64,000 nt of DNA from JALORV01 sp963712485 (GCA_963712485.1 CAVQID010000060.1:124001-188000), one strand, 5' to 3'; counted from the first letter of the stretch, positions 28,828 to 38,685 are shown. Notes: generated by a model not told the origin, from the sequence alone. Numbers and translations are program-made.

Positions 28828-30531
28828 TCAGCTGGGCTCGGGCAGCCGCAGCCGGGACTCGTCGATCGCGTAACACGCGAGCACCCGCCCCGCTGCATCG
28901 AACAGCGCGTCGGCCTCCGCGGCGCTGACAATGCCGGTGTCGACGAAATAGTCAGGGAAGCGCGACGTCCCATAGAAGTAGCTGCGCGGCATGCCGACGA
29001 GATCCAGGTAGTGCACCTCGTACGCGTAGCGCGCCAGTTCGCTGACGATGCCAAGATGCTCGTCGAGGTGGTGGCGCACATTGGTACGGACATAGGCCTG
29101 CATTTCCTCGGCCGGAATCAGCCGCACGCACATCATGTTGGCCAGGTAGTCGCCGACGCGCGCCAGCGTCTTGCGCGCCAGCGCCTTCGGCAATTCCGCA
29201 GGATTCGGCTCGATCGATTGCAGTTCTCCCGCAATCGCTTCCTTCAGCGGCTCCGGCACTGACGCCACGATTCGAGCGAATCGCTCTCCCAGTTCGGCGC
29301 GTGCCTGCGCATACGCCGGACGGCGCTCGTCCGGCAGATAAAGGATCTTCGCGGTATGCGCGACATGACCCCACTCGTGCATGACACGCGCACCGAGCAG
29401 CAGGCGGTGATACGGCGGCGCGGTGCCGGCGCGGGCATCGAACGCCGGCTGCTGCAGTTCATAGACAACAGCACGCCGCGCCGGATCCACGTAGGCGCCG
29501 CCGCCGGTTTCGAGCACGGCGCATTGGGTCGGCAGCGAATCGACATCGCTGACCCGCTCCAGGAACTGGCGCGAGCGTTCGTCGATGACGCGCAGGTCAG
29601 CATGGATACTGGCGACCGCCGCGTCATTGGCGTCCTGCAACACACGTCGCACGCGGATCGGGTCGTCGTGCTGCGGCGTCCACAGCGTCCCGCCGTTCGG
29701 GCCGTGCACGATCACGTGCGCCCGCGTTTCGAGCAGCCAGTCGCACAGTGCGTCGAGCGCGCGCGAAGGCGAAGCGGCTGCCGGGGCAGGGGCCGCGCCG
29801 GACAGTTGCATCGCTTCGCGAACCGCCGACTCGGCCGCCGACCCGAGCGCCATCAACTGCGGCTGCAGCCGTTGCGGCACATAGAGGTCGGCTCCCTCGA
29901 TACGGAAGAATGGCTCGGTGGTCTCGTCGCTGGGTACTTTCAGCGGGTCGTGCAGCAGTTCGTCGATCCAGGCAAACGCGTTCGCCAGCGCGATGAAGGC
30001 CGGAGCATCGGGACGTCGTGCCGTCTGTGCCGCCGCGGCGAATGCCTGCCGGCTTGTCGCATCGCGATCGAACCAGTAACTCAGGTTGTAGGCCAATGTC
30101 GCCGGCACGGAGCGCAGCAGGGAGAGTCGCTCCATGTGAACGAGCAGGGCGGCGACATACTCTGGATGCGTGTCGAGATCGGCGACATAAAGCATCGATG
30201 ATGTGCCACCGAACGGCTCCAGGTACGGCGTCACGCCGTTTTCATCGGCGACCACCAACAGGTTGGTCTGCCGCGGCGGAAACCATGAGCCCGGGGCACG
30301 CGCATACAGATCGCGGCAGCGCTGCCAGTACAGCGTTACGCCCTGCTCCAGGCACAGCAGTTGACTCGTCGTCAGCCGCCGTGCGTTGACGAGGAAATCC
30401 GAGACGTGCGGATCGATGCCGCGCTCGCCCAGCGCCTCGGCAGGAACGACGAACGCGCTGGCATGTGCAAGGCAGAACCGGCGCAGTGTGTCGGGCAGTT
30501 CCGACGAGTTGTAAGGCATTGACGCACCCAT
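28828..30531 (-). CDS. uncharacterised protein with HExxH zinc-site motif
   Basis: 567 residues from ATG 30531 (ATG 30519 also possible). I do not recognise the family. A HEWGH motif with an upstream RVM and downstream VAHTAKILYL suggests a gluzincin-type metallopeptidase helix; a candidate third ligand glutamate lies further on in the helical C-terminal region (for example in GELQSIEP). There is no signal peptide or membrane segment, so it is probably cytoplasmic. The N-terminal half is mostly helical and has no motif I know. The stop is 19 bases from the convergent MFS stop. Confidence 0.65.
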   Translation of the reverse strand: MGASMPYNSSELPDTLRRFCLAHASAFVVPAEALGERGIDPHVSDFLVNARRLTTSQLLCLEQGVTLYWQRCRDLYARAPGSWFPPRQTNLLVVADENGVTPYLEPFGGTSSMLYVADLDTHPEYVAALLVHMERLSLLRSVPATLAYNLSYWFDRDATSRQAFAAAAQTARRPDAPAFIALANAFAWIDELLHDPLKVPSDETTEPFFRIEGADLYVPQRLQPQLMALGSAAESAVREAMQLSGAAPAPAAASPSRALDALCDWLLETRAHVIVHGPNGGTLWTPQHDDPIRVRRVLQDANDAAVASIHADLRVIDERSRQFLERVSDVDSLPTQCAVLETGGGAYVDPARRAVVYELQQPAFDARAGTAPPYHRLLLGARVMHEWGHVAHTAKILYLPDERRPAYAQARAELGERFARIVASVPEPLKEAIAGELQSIEPNPAELPKALARKTLARVGDYLANMMCVRLIPAEEMQAYVRTNVRHHLDEHLGIVSELARYAYEVHYLDLVGMPRSYFYGTSRFPDYFVDTGIVSAAEADALFDAAGRVLACYAIDESRLRLPEPS

Positions 30532-30890
30532 GAAGGAAACACTAACACTGCGTTGCGGCGCCCAAAGTCTCCGAAAACGGGGTGCGGGCTCGGCCGGTCG
30601 GACGGGCAAAGCGGAGCGCTGCCGGCCAGTTGCGAGTGATTGGAGCCGATTCCTGGCCATGGTGCGGTGCCAAAAGCCACCTTCAGACCCTCATCCGAAC
30701 GTATTAAGAACGGGCCTTACGACGCTTGTTCGGACGCGTCCGAAATGGCTGTTTTCAGAGGAGAAAGCGCGTTCGGCACCCCTTGGGAGTCGTGCAGGGT
30801 ATCGGTGCCTCATCCATCTCACCGATTTTTTCCGGCCAAGGGCGACGGCACAGTGCGCTACCCGTCAGCGGTGGCTCTGGGAGAAAAACG
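30532..30890. other. 359-base divergent intergenic region
   Basis: No credible gene is present. It separates the HEWGH gene from the di-heme lipoprotein gene and must contain the promoters of both. A perfect 16-bp palindrome (listed separately) is the one clear element. The last bases before 30891 contain GGGAG as the ribosome binding site for the downstream gene. Confidence 0.6.
30729..30744. promoter_or_regulatory. perfect 16-bp palindrome, candidate operator
   Basis: TTCGGACGCGTCCGAA reads the same on both strands. It lies 147 bases before the ATG of the PKD/di-heme lipoprotein gene. A sixteen-base perfect palindrome with no loop is more like a dimeric repressor site than an RNA hairpin. 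The regulator is not identifiable here. Confidence 0.4.
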
Positions 30891-33504
30891 ATGGACATGG
30901 ACGTGACTACAGGGATCAAGGCCCGATTCGGCAAGGCCTTGGGTGGTTCCCTAGTCGTAATCGCAGCAATGACATTGGCCGCGTGCGGCGGGGGTGGGTC
31001 GTCCGACTCGTCCGGCCCGGGGGCAACGCAAGGTCAGCTTACTAATGCCATCTCGGCGAAGCCGATGGCAATGACCGATGCAAATGGTCCGGCGCCGCTG
31101 GCCGTCACGTTCATGGCGATGGAGCCCAAGGGCAGCATCGCCAACTATCAATGGGACTTCAAGGACAACAGCCCGGTCAAGACCGGCCAGTCCACTGAGC
31201 ACACGTTCATGGAGCCGGGTCAGTACACCGTCACGCTGACGGTGACCGACGCGGCGGGCAACTTCAATCGCGACTCGGTCACGGTAAGCGTCAATGATGG
31301 CGGCACCTGCGCCCAGGTACCGGCGACGTTCAGCAGCTTTGTCTGGCCCGCGATGAAGGACACCTGCACGACCTGCCACGCGACCGGCAAGGTGGCCTCG
31401 GGTACGGCCCTGATATTCGTGACGGGTGGCACCGAACTGCAGAACTACAACGTGCTGCGCAATTACACCCGCAGCGCGAGCGACACGCTGCTCTCCAAGG
31501 TCATCGGCGGGATGAACCACGGTGGCGGCGCGCCCTTCGTGAACGCGCAGTCGGTGGAGTACAAGGCCCTGACTGAACTCGTGCCGACGATGAAGCAGGC
31601 CTGCACCTCGGGTACGAGCAATGGACCGGTCGCCGGTCAGTTCTGGAACGGCGTGGAGTTCTCCACCGACCAGACCGTTCTGGGCAAGGCCGCCGTGCTG
31701 TTCGCCGGCCGTAACCCGACCGCTGCCGAGACGCAGGCGGTGATGAACGGCGGTGCCCCGGTGCTGCGCACGACGATCCGCAGCTTCATGAGCGGCCCGG
31801 CCTTCGACCGCTTCCTCGACGAGGCCGGAGATACCTGGTTCCTGTCCCGCGGCGTCACCGTGTTCGGCAACAACATGGGCCTGAATGCGACCGACTACCC
31901 GAGCGCTGCTGACGTCATCAACAACACGAACCTGGCGAATGGCGTTCGCAACCGCTTCCAGACGGCGATGCAGCGCGAGCCGATCGAGCTGATGAAGTAC
32001 ATCGTCAAGAACGAGAAGCCGTGGACCGACATGGTCGCCGGCAAGTACACGGTCGTGAACGCGCTGCAGGCGCAGTACCTGGCGGCCAGGGTCACGGGCA
32101 CGTTCACCGATCCGACCGTCGTCGCGGCCAGCGACGCCGAGTTCCTGCCGGCCGTGCTGCCGAACCAGCGCCTGGCGGGCGACCGTGAGCACGCCGGTGT
32201 GATCTCGACGCACGCCTGGCTGTCAGCGCTTCCCGACGACACCGACCAACCGCAATCGCCATCGCGTCTACATCCTGCACAAGCAGTTCCTGGCGACCGA
32301 CGTTGCGGCGCTGGCGGCACGCCCGATCGACGACGGCGGCTCGTTCAAGATCCCGACGATGGAAAACCCGGCCTGCGCTGCCTGCCACACGACGATCGAC
32401 CCGATCGCCGCCAGCTGGCAGAACTGGAACGAGGCCAACCGCTACCTGCCGAACCGTACGGGCGCAGGCAAGGACCATGCGTTGCCGAACTCGTACCGCG
32501 CCAACAACTATCCGAAGGACAAGGATGGCAAGGCGTACTACGTCGATGGCGACAACTGGTTCCGCGACCAGCATGCGCCGGGCTACGGCAACACGCCGAT
32601 GCCGGGTGGCGTGACGGGCAACAACACCGCGCTGCAGTGGCTGGGCTCGCAGGTGGTTGCCGACGCCCGCTTCGGGCTGGGTGCCGCGCACTTCGCATAC
32701 AAGATCGTCTTCAACCGCGAGCCGATGAAGGCGCCGCAGGACCCGACGAGCCCGACCTACGCCTACCAGCTGTCGGCGTACAACGCCGAGGTCGAGGAGT
32801 TCAAGGCGATCTCCACGCGCTTCGCGACCGACCGCGGCAACGGTGCCTATAACTTCAAGGACCTGCTGGTCGACATGGTGACGAGCCCGCTCTTCAAGGC
32901 TGAAAAGGTCACGGGCCTGAACGCCGGCCGCATGGTCGAGCTGCAGGATATCGGCAGCCAGGCGCTGCTGAACCCGGCCGCGCTGAACCGCAGGCTGCTG
33001 AACGTGGCGGGAGTGGCGTGGAACCAGTTCAACAACCCGTACGCGGGCCAGGCGCTCAATTACGGCAACTTCGACGGCGGCCTGAACCGGATGGCGCGTG
33101 CCAACGAGTACACGATGGTGCAGACGATGATCGCCGACCGGTTGATGTCCGAGCTGTCGTGCACGATCGTCATGACGGACTTCAACAAGCCGACGGCCAA
33201 CCGTCTCCTGTTCGCCAATATCGCGCTGACCGATACGCCGGCCACCGCGCAGGGCGACGCGGCGATCCAGGCGAAGATCAGGTTCCTGCACCAGTGGCTG
33301 CTGAACGAAGATCTGCCGGTGACGGATGCCGAGGTTCAGCGCACGGTCAAGCTGTACAAGGACGTCTGGGCGGATCGTGCAACCCCGCCGGCGCGTCCGA
33401 CGAACTGCGCCTACAACAACACCAACGACCCGAACTACACGGGCCGCGCTTGGGCTGCCGTCGTCGCCTACATGATCGGCGACTCGAAGTTCCTGATCAA
33501 TTAA
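30891..33504 (+). CDS. PKD-domain di-heme lipoprotein with DUF1592/DUF1588-like region, frameshifted
   Basis: Corrected length is 870 residues. The lipobox is LAAC followed by a glycine run. A PKD domain covers about residues 60-137 (with YQWDFKD and GQYTVTLTVTD). Two c-type heme-binding motifs follow: CTTCH at residues 159-163 and CAACH at about 495-499, the latter in CAACHTTIDP, typical of DUF1588-type proteins. The frame breaks at about 32225, where an extra A in TCAGCGC interrupts WLSRFPTTPTN; the rest then reads cleanly to 33504. Predicted to be an outer-membrane-exposed electron-transfer or enzyme component. The DUF1501 gene follows 34 bases later and is probably its partner. Confidence 0.75.
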
Positions 33505-33538
33505 TGCGGCGCATCGCCAGGAAGAAGGAGTAAATCCA

Positions 33539-34792
33539 ATGATCCACCGTAGAGACTTCTTGAAGATCGCCGGCGCGGTAATCCCGAGCTGGGGCCTGAT
33601 CCCGATCGCCAGCGCCCAGTCCTCGCTGTACACGGGCAAGGTGCTGGTCGACATCCACGCCAGCGGCGGCCTCGATGCCAGCTCGTGGACCGATCCGCGC
33701 GAAACCGACGCGACGATGAACAACTACGCGGCAGCGCGTACCCCGGCCGGCGTGATGGGCAACCTCCGCGTCGCGCCGATGGGCGACAACGTCGCGTTCT
33801 TCACGCGCTTCTATCAGAACATGCTGGTTCTGAACGGCGTCAACAGCGAGACCAACAGCCACGACGACGGCACCCGCGCGCACGCCACCGGCATGCTCGC
33901 GATGAACTACCCGACGCTGTCGGAACTGTTCGCCTCGACGAAGGGCAAGGGACTGCCGATGCCGTGGCTCAACGGCGGCGGCATGAGCACCAGTGTCGGC
34001 CTGGCACCTGCCACGCCGATTCCGGACGGCAACTCGTTCCGGACACTGATCTCGCCCAACGCCGCTTCCGCCACGAACGACTTCATCAAGGGCGGCGACG
34101 TCGCGAAAGTCCTGGCGGCGCGCACCGAGCGGCTTAAGGCGCAGCAGGCCGCCGGCAACCTGATCCCGCGGGCGCAGCTGGTCAACACGCAGTTCGACGC
34201 GGCGTCCAACTCGCGGGCGCTGCTGGCCCGCGTGTCGGATTTCCTCCCGGCGACGTTCGACAACGCGGCGCACGTTGGCCTGGTGGCGGCGCAGTCGGGA
34301 ATCACGTCCAACCTGCACTTCGCCAGCGGCGGTTTCGACGGTCACGGCCAGCTCGCCAACAGCTACGCGCAGTCGCTGCCGCGGCTGACGACGCTGATGG
34401 CCTACATCATCGACAAGGCCGAGCAGATCGGCATCGTCAATCGCCTGGTCATCCGCGTCTACTCCGAGTTCGGACGCACGCCGCTCAACAACGGCAACGG
34501 CAAGGACCACTGGTCGGTTGGCTCGCAGATCATCTGGGAGGCGAACGCTCCGTGGGGCAACCGCGTCGTCGGCGGATCGGGACCGCGTCACCAGCAGCTG
34601 AAGATCGATCCGGCCACCGGCGCAGTCGATCCGGTGAACGGCAAGGTCATGGCGCCACGCCATGTTCATGACCAGCTGCGCAAGTACCTCGGCATCCAGA
34701 CGACGGATCCGAAGTTCGCGCTGCGGGTGCCGGCGACCGAGAACTTCGACATCTTCAACCCGGCGATGAAGACCGGCTATCCGAACATGTAA
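33539..34792 (+). CDS. DUF1501 family exported protein
   Basis: 417 residues. The N-terminus HRRDFLKIAGA is a twin-arginine-type signal. The body matches DUF1501, a sulfatase/alkaline-phosphatase-like fold: an early GGLDASSW, a central FDGHGQLANS and a late RVYSEFGRTPLNNGNGKDHW segment with possible metal ligands. DUF1501 proteins typically sit beside DUF1592/DUF1588 or DUF1549 cytochrome-like genes, as here. Export in folded form via Tat suggests a cofactor or metal is inserted in the cytoplasm. Substrate and activity are unknown. Confidence 0.82.
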   Translation: MIHRRDFLKIAGAVIPSWGLIPIASAQSSLYTGKVLVDIHASGGLDASSWTDPRETDATMNNYAAARTPAGVMGNLRVAPMGDNVAFFTRFYQNMLVLNGVNSETNSHDDGTRAHATGMLAMNYPTLSELFASTKGKGLPMPWLNGGGMSTSVGLAPATPIPDGNSFRTLISPNAASATNDFIKGGDVAKVLAARTERLKAQQAAGNLIPRAQLVNTQFDAASNSRALLARVSDFLPATFDNAAHVGLVAAQSGITSNLHFASGGFDGHGQLANSYAQSLPRLTTLMAYIIDKAEQIGIVNRLVIRVYSEFGRTPLNNGNGKDHWSVGSQIIWEANAPWGNRVVGGSGPRHQQLKIDPATGAVDPVNGKVMAPRHVHDQLRKYLGIQTTDPKFALRVPATENFDIFNPAMKTGYPNM

Positions 34793-34881
34793 CTCTCCAC
34801 CGGCGCGCCAGCGGCGCGCCTTCCAACGCGGGCGCCTGGTCTACCATGCGCCCGCTTTCATTTGCGCGGCGACTTTCGAAC

Positions 34882-35562
34882 ATGAAACTCAAGCTCACCC
34901 CGGTCGTGAAACGCCTGCTCGCACTCGCTGCGCTGGCCACTGTGGCGACGGCGCCGACGGTTGCTCATGCCGCCGACTACCGTGGCTTCGCCAGTGCCGG
35001 CCCGCTCGGCGTGATCCTGTTCCAGGAGTGCAAAGGCAGGGCGCCCGCCGCGCGCCTCGTGAACCTCGAGGACGAGACCGCCGAGTCGGCTTTGGCCGCA
35101 GGCATCGAAGACGTGCGCAGGATCATGCTCGACTCGAACCGGCCGCTCTATGTCGAGTTCGACGGTATTGGCGCCGGCGCGCGGGTCAAGGCACGCCGGT
35201 TCCGGCGCGCGGTCGGTACGGTTGAATCATGCGCGGATGCGCTGAAGGACGTCCCTCCGGGGACGCGCCTGTGGGCCACAGGCTCGGATCCGGCCTGGCT
35301 GCTGATCGCGACGGCGGCAGGTGCGCGTTTCGAGCGCCCCGGTGAAAAGCCGGTGCGCTTCGCTGCCGCTTCGTTCGCAGCGCCGGCGAAGCCGGCCTCG
35401 GCCCGCATCATCGACGCCTGGTCGGCGCAGGACGGCGGCACGATCCGTATCGAGATCACGCAGCAGATGTGCAGCGACGGCCGTTCCGAGACGGCCTACG
35501 GCGCGCAGGTCACGGTGCGCTACGGCAGCCGCACTTACGAAGGCTGCGCCGCACGCTTCTAG
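34882..35562 (+). CDS. exported COG3650-like protein of unknown function
   Basis: 226 residues from ATG 34882, which begins a good Sec signal peptide ending near AHAA. Four cysteines remain in the mature part. The C-terminal ~70 residues hold MCSDGRSETAYGAQVTVRYG and a final GCAARF, the pattern of the COG3650-type domain seen in small envelope lipoproteins. The first half is unassigned. An upstream ATG at 34846 would disrupt the signal peptide. Possible role in the periplasm or outer membrane; nothing more specific can be said. Confidence 0.65.
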   Translation: MKLKLTPVVKRLLALAALATVATAPTVAHAADYRGFASAGPLGVILFQECKGRAPAARLVNLEDETAESALAAGIEDVRRIMLDSNRPLYVEFDGIGAGARVKARRFRRAVGTVESCADALKDVPPGTRLWATGSDPAWLLIATAAGARFERPGEKPVRFAAASFAAPAKPASARIIDAWSAQDGGTIRIEITQQMCSDGRSETAYGAQVTVRYGSRTYEGCAARF

Positions 35563-35726
35563 GCCTGTCCGGGGGTCGCCCTGCCTGTGCGCGGACGCCT
35601 CGACGCTGTCGCATCCTTGCGGCCCGGCCGGCCCCGTGCCATCGTCGCGCCTCAGCCTTCGTGCTGTACAAGCGCGCCAGTCGCAGAGCGCGCCGGGTTG
35701 TCCACTGACCTCCAAGGAGACATGTG

Positions 35727-36671
35727 ATGAAGCGCCTGCTTGCCCTGCTGATGCTGCCCCTGGCATCGATCGTGTCCGCCCAGTCGTGCCCGGACAAGAA
35801 CATCATGTACTGGCAGGCGTTTCCGCCGGGCGGCGAGACCGACATTTCCGGCCGCCACCAGCAGGTGGTGCTGAAGAAGAAGTGCCCGACGATCGACATG
35901 ATCATCCAGTACAAGCCGGGTGCGGGTGGAGGGCTGATGTGGGCGCAGATCAATCAGTTGCCGGCCGATGGTCTGAATATCGTCGGCATCAACCTGCCAC
36001 ACATGGTGTTCCAGCCGCTCGAAGGGCAGGTGCAGTACAAGACCGACGACATCGTGCCGGTGTACTGGTATCACTACACGCCCGACGCGCTGGTGGTGCT
36101 CGAGTCGAGCCCGATCAAGAACTTCCAGGACTTCATCAAGGCTGCCAAGGCCGATCCCGGCAAACTGAGTCTCGGCGGCTCGGGCCTCAATTCGGCCAAT
36201 CACGCCGCGAACGAGCGGATGAACACAGCGTTCGGCGTGAAGACCACTTACATCCCGTTCAAGGGCACGGGCGACATGACGACCTCGGTCCTCGGCGGCC
36301 ATGTCGACGGCGCGATGACCTACACCGCGTTCGCAGTCAACAACAAGGGCAAGGTCCGTGCGCTGGCGGTTGCGATGGACAAGCGTCATCCGCTGCTGCC
36401 TGATACGCCGACCTTCAAGGAACTCGGCGTCGACTGGGTCGACGGCGCTTATCGCGGCATCGCGATGCCGAAATCCTCAACGCCCGAGCAGCGCAAGCGC
36501 ATGTCCGATCTGTGGGCGGTGATCAACAACGAGCCCGAGATGAAGGAGCTGGCGGCGAAGAGCGGCTTCGAGTTGATCAACGTCGGGGTCGAGGGCATGG
36601 ACAAGTTCATGGGCGAGAAGATCCGCATCTACACCGGCGCGGCGAAGCAAATGGGACTCGGCAGCAAATAG
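35727..36671 (+). CDS. Bug/TctC family periplasmic solute-binding protein
   Basis: 314 residues with a signal peptide ending after SAQS. The core is the tripartite tricarboxylate transporter receptor fold: QAFPPGGETDISGR near the start, YKPGAGGG in the first lobe and YIPFKGTGDMTTSVLGGHVDG in the second. Members bind carboxylates or other small anions. No tctA/tctB membrane genes are nearby, so this is one of the orphan Bug proteins abundant in Burkholderiales. ATG 35727 follows AAGGAGA. A short hairpin lies just after the stop. Confidence 0.9.
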   Translation: MKRLLALLMLPLASIVSAQSCPDKNIMYWQAFPPGGETDISGRHQQVVLKKKCPTIDMIIQYKPGAGGGLMWAQINQLPADGLNIVGINLPHMVFQPLEGQVQYKTDDIVPVYWYHYTPDALVVLESSPIKNFQDFIKAAKADPGKLSLGGSGLNSANHAANERMNTAFGVKTTYIPFKGTGDMTTSVLGGHVDGAMTYTAFAVNNKGKVRALAVAMDKRHPLLPDTPTFKELGVDWVDGAYRGIAMPKSSTPEQRKRMSDLWAVINNEPEMKELAAKSGFELINVGVEGMDKFMGEKIRIYTGAAKQMGLGSK

Positions 36672-36684
36672 CCGATTGCGTGCG

Positions 36685-36702
36685 GGAGGTCTTGCGACCT
36701 CC
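36685..36702 (+). terminator. short hairpin after the Bug gene
   Basis: Seven-bp stem GGAGGTC / GACCTCC with a TTGC loop, starting 14 bases after the stop at 36671 and followed by only TT. A weak intrinsic terminator is the simplest reading. Confidence 0.5.
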
Positions 36703-36753
36703 TTCGCGCTGTCATCGGGCGGCTAAGCTGCGCGCGTACCGCCCGGAGGAATC

Positions 36754-37481
36754 ATGCCCCAATTTACCGTCAACGCGTCACGTCTCGATCCGTACAAGAA
36801 CTTCAAGTTTCGCGTGATCTGGGACGGCCGCGTTGTCGCGGGCGTGAGCTACGTCAGTGCGTTGGTGCGCACGACCGACGTCGTCACTTTCCGCAATGGG
36901 GGAGAACCGAGCAGCGTGCGGCGCATGCCCGGACAGACGCAGTTCGAACCGATCACACTCGAACGTGGCGTGACACACGACCTCGAGTTCGAACGCTGGG
37001 CGAACAAGGTGTGGCATCTCGGCGCAGGCCTCGGCGCCGAGATGTTGCTGAAGGACTTCCGCAAGGATGTTCGCCTGGAGCTCATGAACGAGGCCGGGCA
37101 GGTCGTCCTTGCCTACCTCATCTATCGTTGCTGGGTCTCGCGCTACGAGGCGCTGCCGGAGCTCGATGCCAGCAGCAATGCAATCGCGATCCAGTCGATC
37201 ACGCTGGAGAACGAGGGCTGGGAGCGGGACACCGCGGTGACAGAGCCGCAGGAACCGAGTTTCGATACGGCGGCGCCGCCACCGTCGACGGGGCCGGCGC
37301 CGACGCCGCCCGGTCCGCCACCGGCGCCGGATTCACCGCCGCCGCCAAGCCGCCCGGTCCGCCCCCGCCCACCGTGCCGCCTCCGACCTTGCCGCCCTCC
37401 GGGGGCTTTCTCCCGGTGCGTGCTCCGGCCTTGCCGCGTGCGCGCAAGGCCGCGGCCAAGGCGCGTACGCGCAAGGGCTAG
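36754..37481 (+). CDS. phage/CIS tail tube (gp19-like) protein, probable frameshift near the end
   Basis: About 242 residues if corrected. Residues 1-165 match the T4 gp19-like tail tube fold used by phages and contractile injection systems: NFKFRVIWDGRVVAGVSYVS at the start, then ERGVTHDLEFERWANKVW. A proline-rich tail follows. In the uncorrected frame the protein runs to 37563, overlapping the next gene with arginine-rich nonsense. Moving the frame by one base near 37340 instead gives a proline-rich stretch, then a lysine/arginine-rich end at 37481, eight bases before the next ATG. The break may be a missing base. No sheath, baseplate or ATPase genes are seen nearby. Confidence 0.75.
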
Positions 37482-37489
37482 GCGCTGGC

Positions 37490-37999
37490 ATGGCGCGCGT
37501 GGCGCAGGCAGCCCTGGTCACCCTCGGTCCGCTGGGCCGGGAGCCGCAGGCGCTGGTGTTTGATCTCAACCCGCATCGCATCCTGCGGCGGTTCGAGCCC
37601 GGCCCGGGCCGGCGACTGACCGAGCGTATTTTCCTGCGCGTGCCGTTCGACGCCACCCTCGCGCTCGAGCGTCCGGAGGCGAACCCGGCGGCCGTGCAGC
37701 ACGGTGTCCGCCCGCAGTTGTCGGCACTGCAGACGATGCAGAAGCAGGACGCGCCGCTGCTGTTCGTATGGGGCGAGCGCACTGTCGCGGTGCGCATCGA
37801 CGCGCTCGACTTCCGCGAGGACCTGTTCGACAGCCATCTCAATCCGCTCCGCGCCACCGCGCGCATCGATCTGCGCGTCACGAACGAAGCGCCAAGCTGG
37901 ATGAATCCATGGCTCGTCAAGGTGCAGCGGGCCGATGCGGAGCAGACCGCCGACCTGGCGAAGCTGGCGTTCGTGCCGGCGCAGGTCGGCGGGCGCTGA
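37490..37999 (+). CDS. CIS-tube-associated (PF19266-like) protein
   Basis: 169 residues. The layout resembles the contractile-injection tube-associated family (Pvc7/gp53-like): an N-terminal strand ALVFDLNPHRI in place of the usual FxFNPxxI, an acidic FDATL, then the diagnostic PLLFVWGERT and a final DLRVTNEAPSW. A LysM peptidoglycan-binding extension, frequent in the family, is absent. It starts eight bases after the preceding tube gene and almost certainly works with it. In phage-like particles this protein caps or initiates the tube. Confidence 0.65.
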   Translation: MARVAQAALVTLGPLGREPQALVFDLNPHRILRRFEPGPGRRLTERIFLRVPFDATLALERPEANPAAVQHGVRPQLSALQTMQKQDAPLLFVWGERTVAVRIDALDFREDLFDSHLNPLRATARIDLRVTNEAPSWMNPWLVKVQRADAEQTADLAKLAFVPAQVGGR

Positions 38000-38097
38000 C
38001 GGGCGGACGAGCGGTCGAAAACCCGCGTGCATCGCGTCTTTACATCGTCATTCCGGACGACTAAGGTCATCGAGCCGCACTGCGGCGGAGGCTCACC

Positions 38098-38535
38098 ATG
38101 TACCAACGCATCCTGCTGGCCTACGATGGCTCCGAATCCGGGCAGAAGGCGCTGCTTGAAAGCCAGGACATCGCACAGTGGAGCAAGGCGACACTATTCC
38201 TCGTGGCCGTCATGCCCAATCCCGCCGCGTTCATCGCCGTGGACGGCGGTGTCTACGATGCAGGGCGCGACGAACTGGAACGCAAGAAATACACGTCGAT
38301 CCTCGAGGACGGCCTGCAGAGGCTGAAGCAGGCCGGTCACAGCGTCGAAGGCGAGCTCTTGATCGGCGACTCGGTGCACGAGATCACCAGCTACGCGCGC
38401 AAGATCGACGCCGACCTGATCGTCGTCGGCCACAAGCACCTTGAAGGATGGGCCGCGCGCTGGTGGCGTGGCTCGACGTCCGGTTCACTGATCGAAAACG
38501 CCCACTGCAACGTGCTGGTGGTAATCACGCAGTAA
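38098..38535 (+). CDS. universal stress protein, UspA family
   Basis: 145 residues, single Usp domain. The start RILLAYDGSESGQKALL is classical. The ATP-binding pattern is close to G-x2-G-x9-G-S/T but slightly altered: VVGHKHLEGWAARWWRGSTS. The protein is cytoplasmic and usually induced by growth arrest or oxidative stress. It follows the tube pair by about 100 bases on the same strand; a functional link is not implied. A good GCGGAGG ribosome binding site precedes the ATG. Confidence 0.9.
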   Translation: MYQRILLAYDGSESGQKALLESQDIAQWSKATLFLVAVMPNPAAFIAVDGGVYDAGRDELERKKYTSILEDGLQRLKQAGHSVEGELLIGDSVHEITSYARKIDADLIVVGHKHLEGWAARWWRGSTSGSLIENAHCNVLVVITQ

Positions 38536-38647
38536 CGAGTCGGCCGCCCGGCCAGCGTGCTACCGCGGCTCAGGCGCCAACAGCCGCTGCAGCCCGACAT
38601 TGCGCAACGACGAACCGCGCATCGTGCGGAGTGCCAAGGCAAGAAAA

Positions 38648-38666
38648 GCCCGCCAGGTCGGCGGGC
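38648..38666 (-). terminator. intrinsic terminator of the CHRD gene
   Basis: Seven-bp stem GCCCGCC / GGCGGGC with a five-base loop, followed on the minus strand by TTTTC. It lies 20 bases after the stop of the CHRD/PEP-CTERM gene. Confidence 0.75.
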
Positions 38667-38685
38667 TGCCTGCATCTTGCGTGAT

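Noticed and set aside
30951..32213. 420-codon open frame on the minus strand
   Set aside because: It is antisense to the PKD/di-heme gene, is arginine/histidine-rich without domains, and has the typical look of a GC-driven shadow frame.
37482..37563. Continuation of the tail-tube protein to 37563
   Set aside because: The residues are arginine-rich and overlap the next gene by 74 bases; the shifted frame ends more sensibly at 37481.
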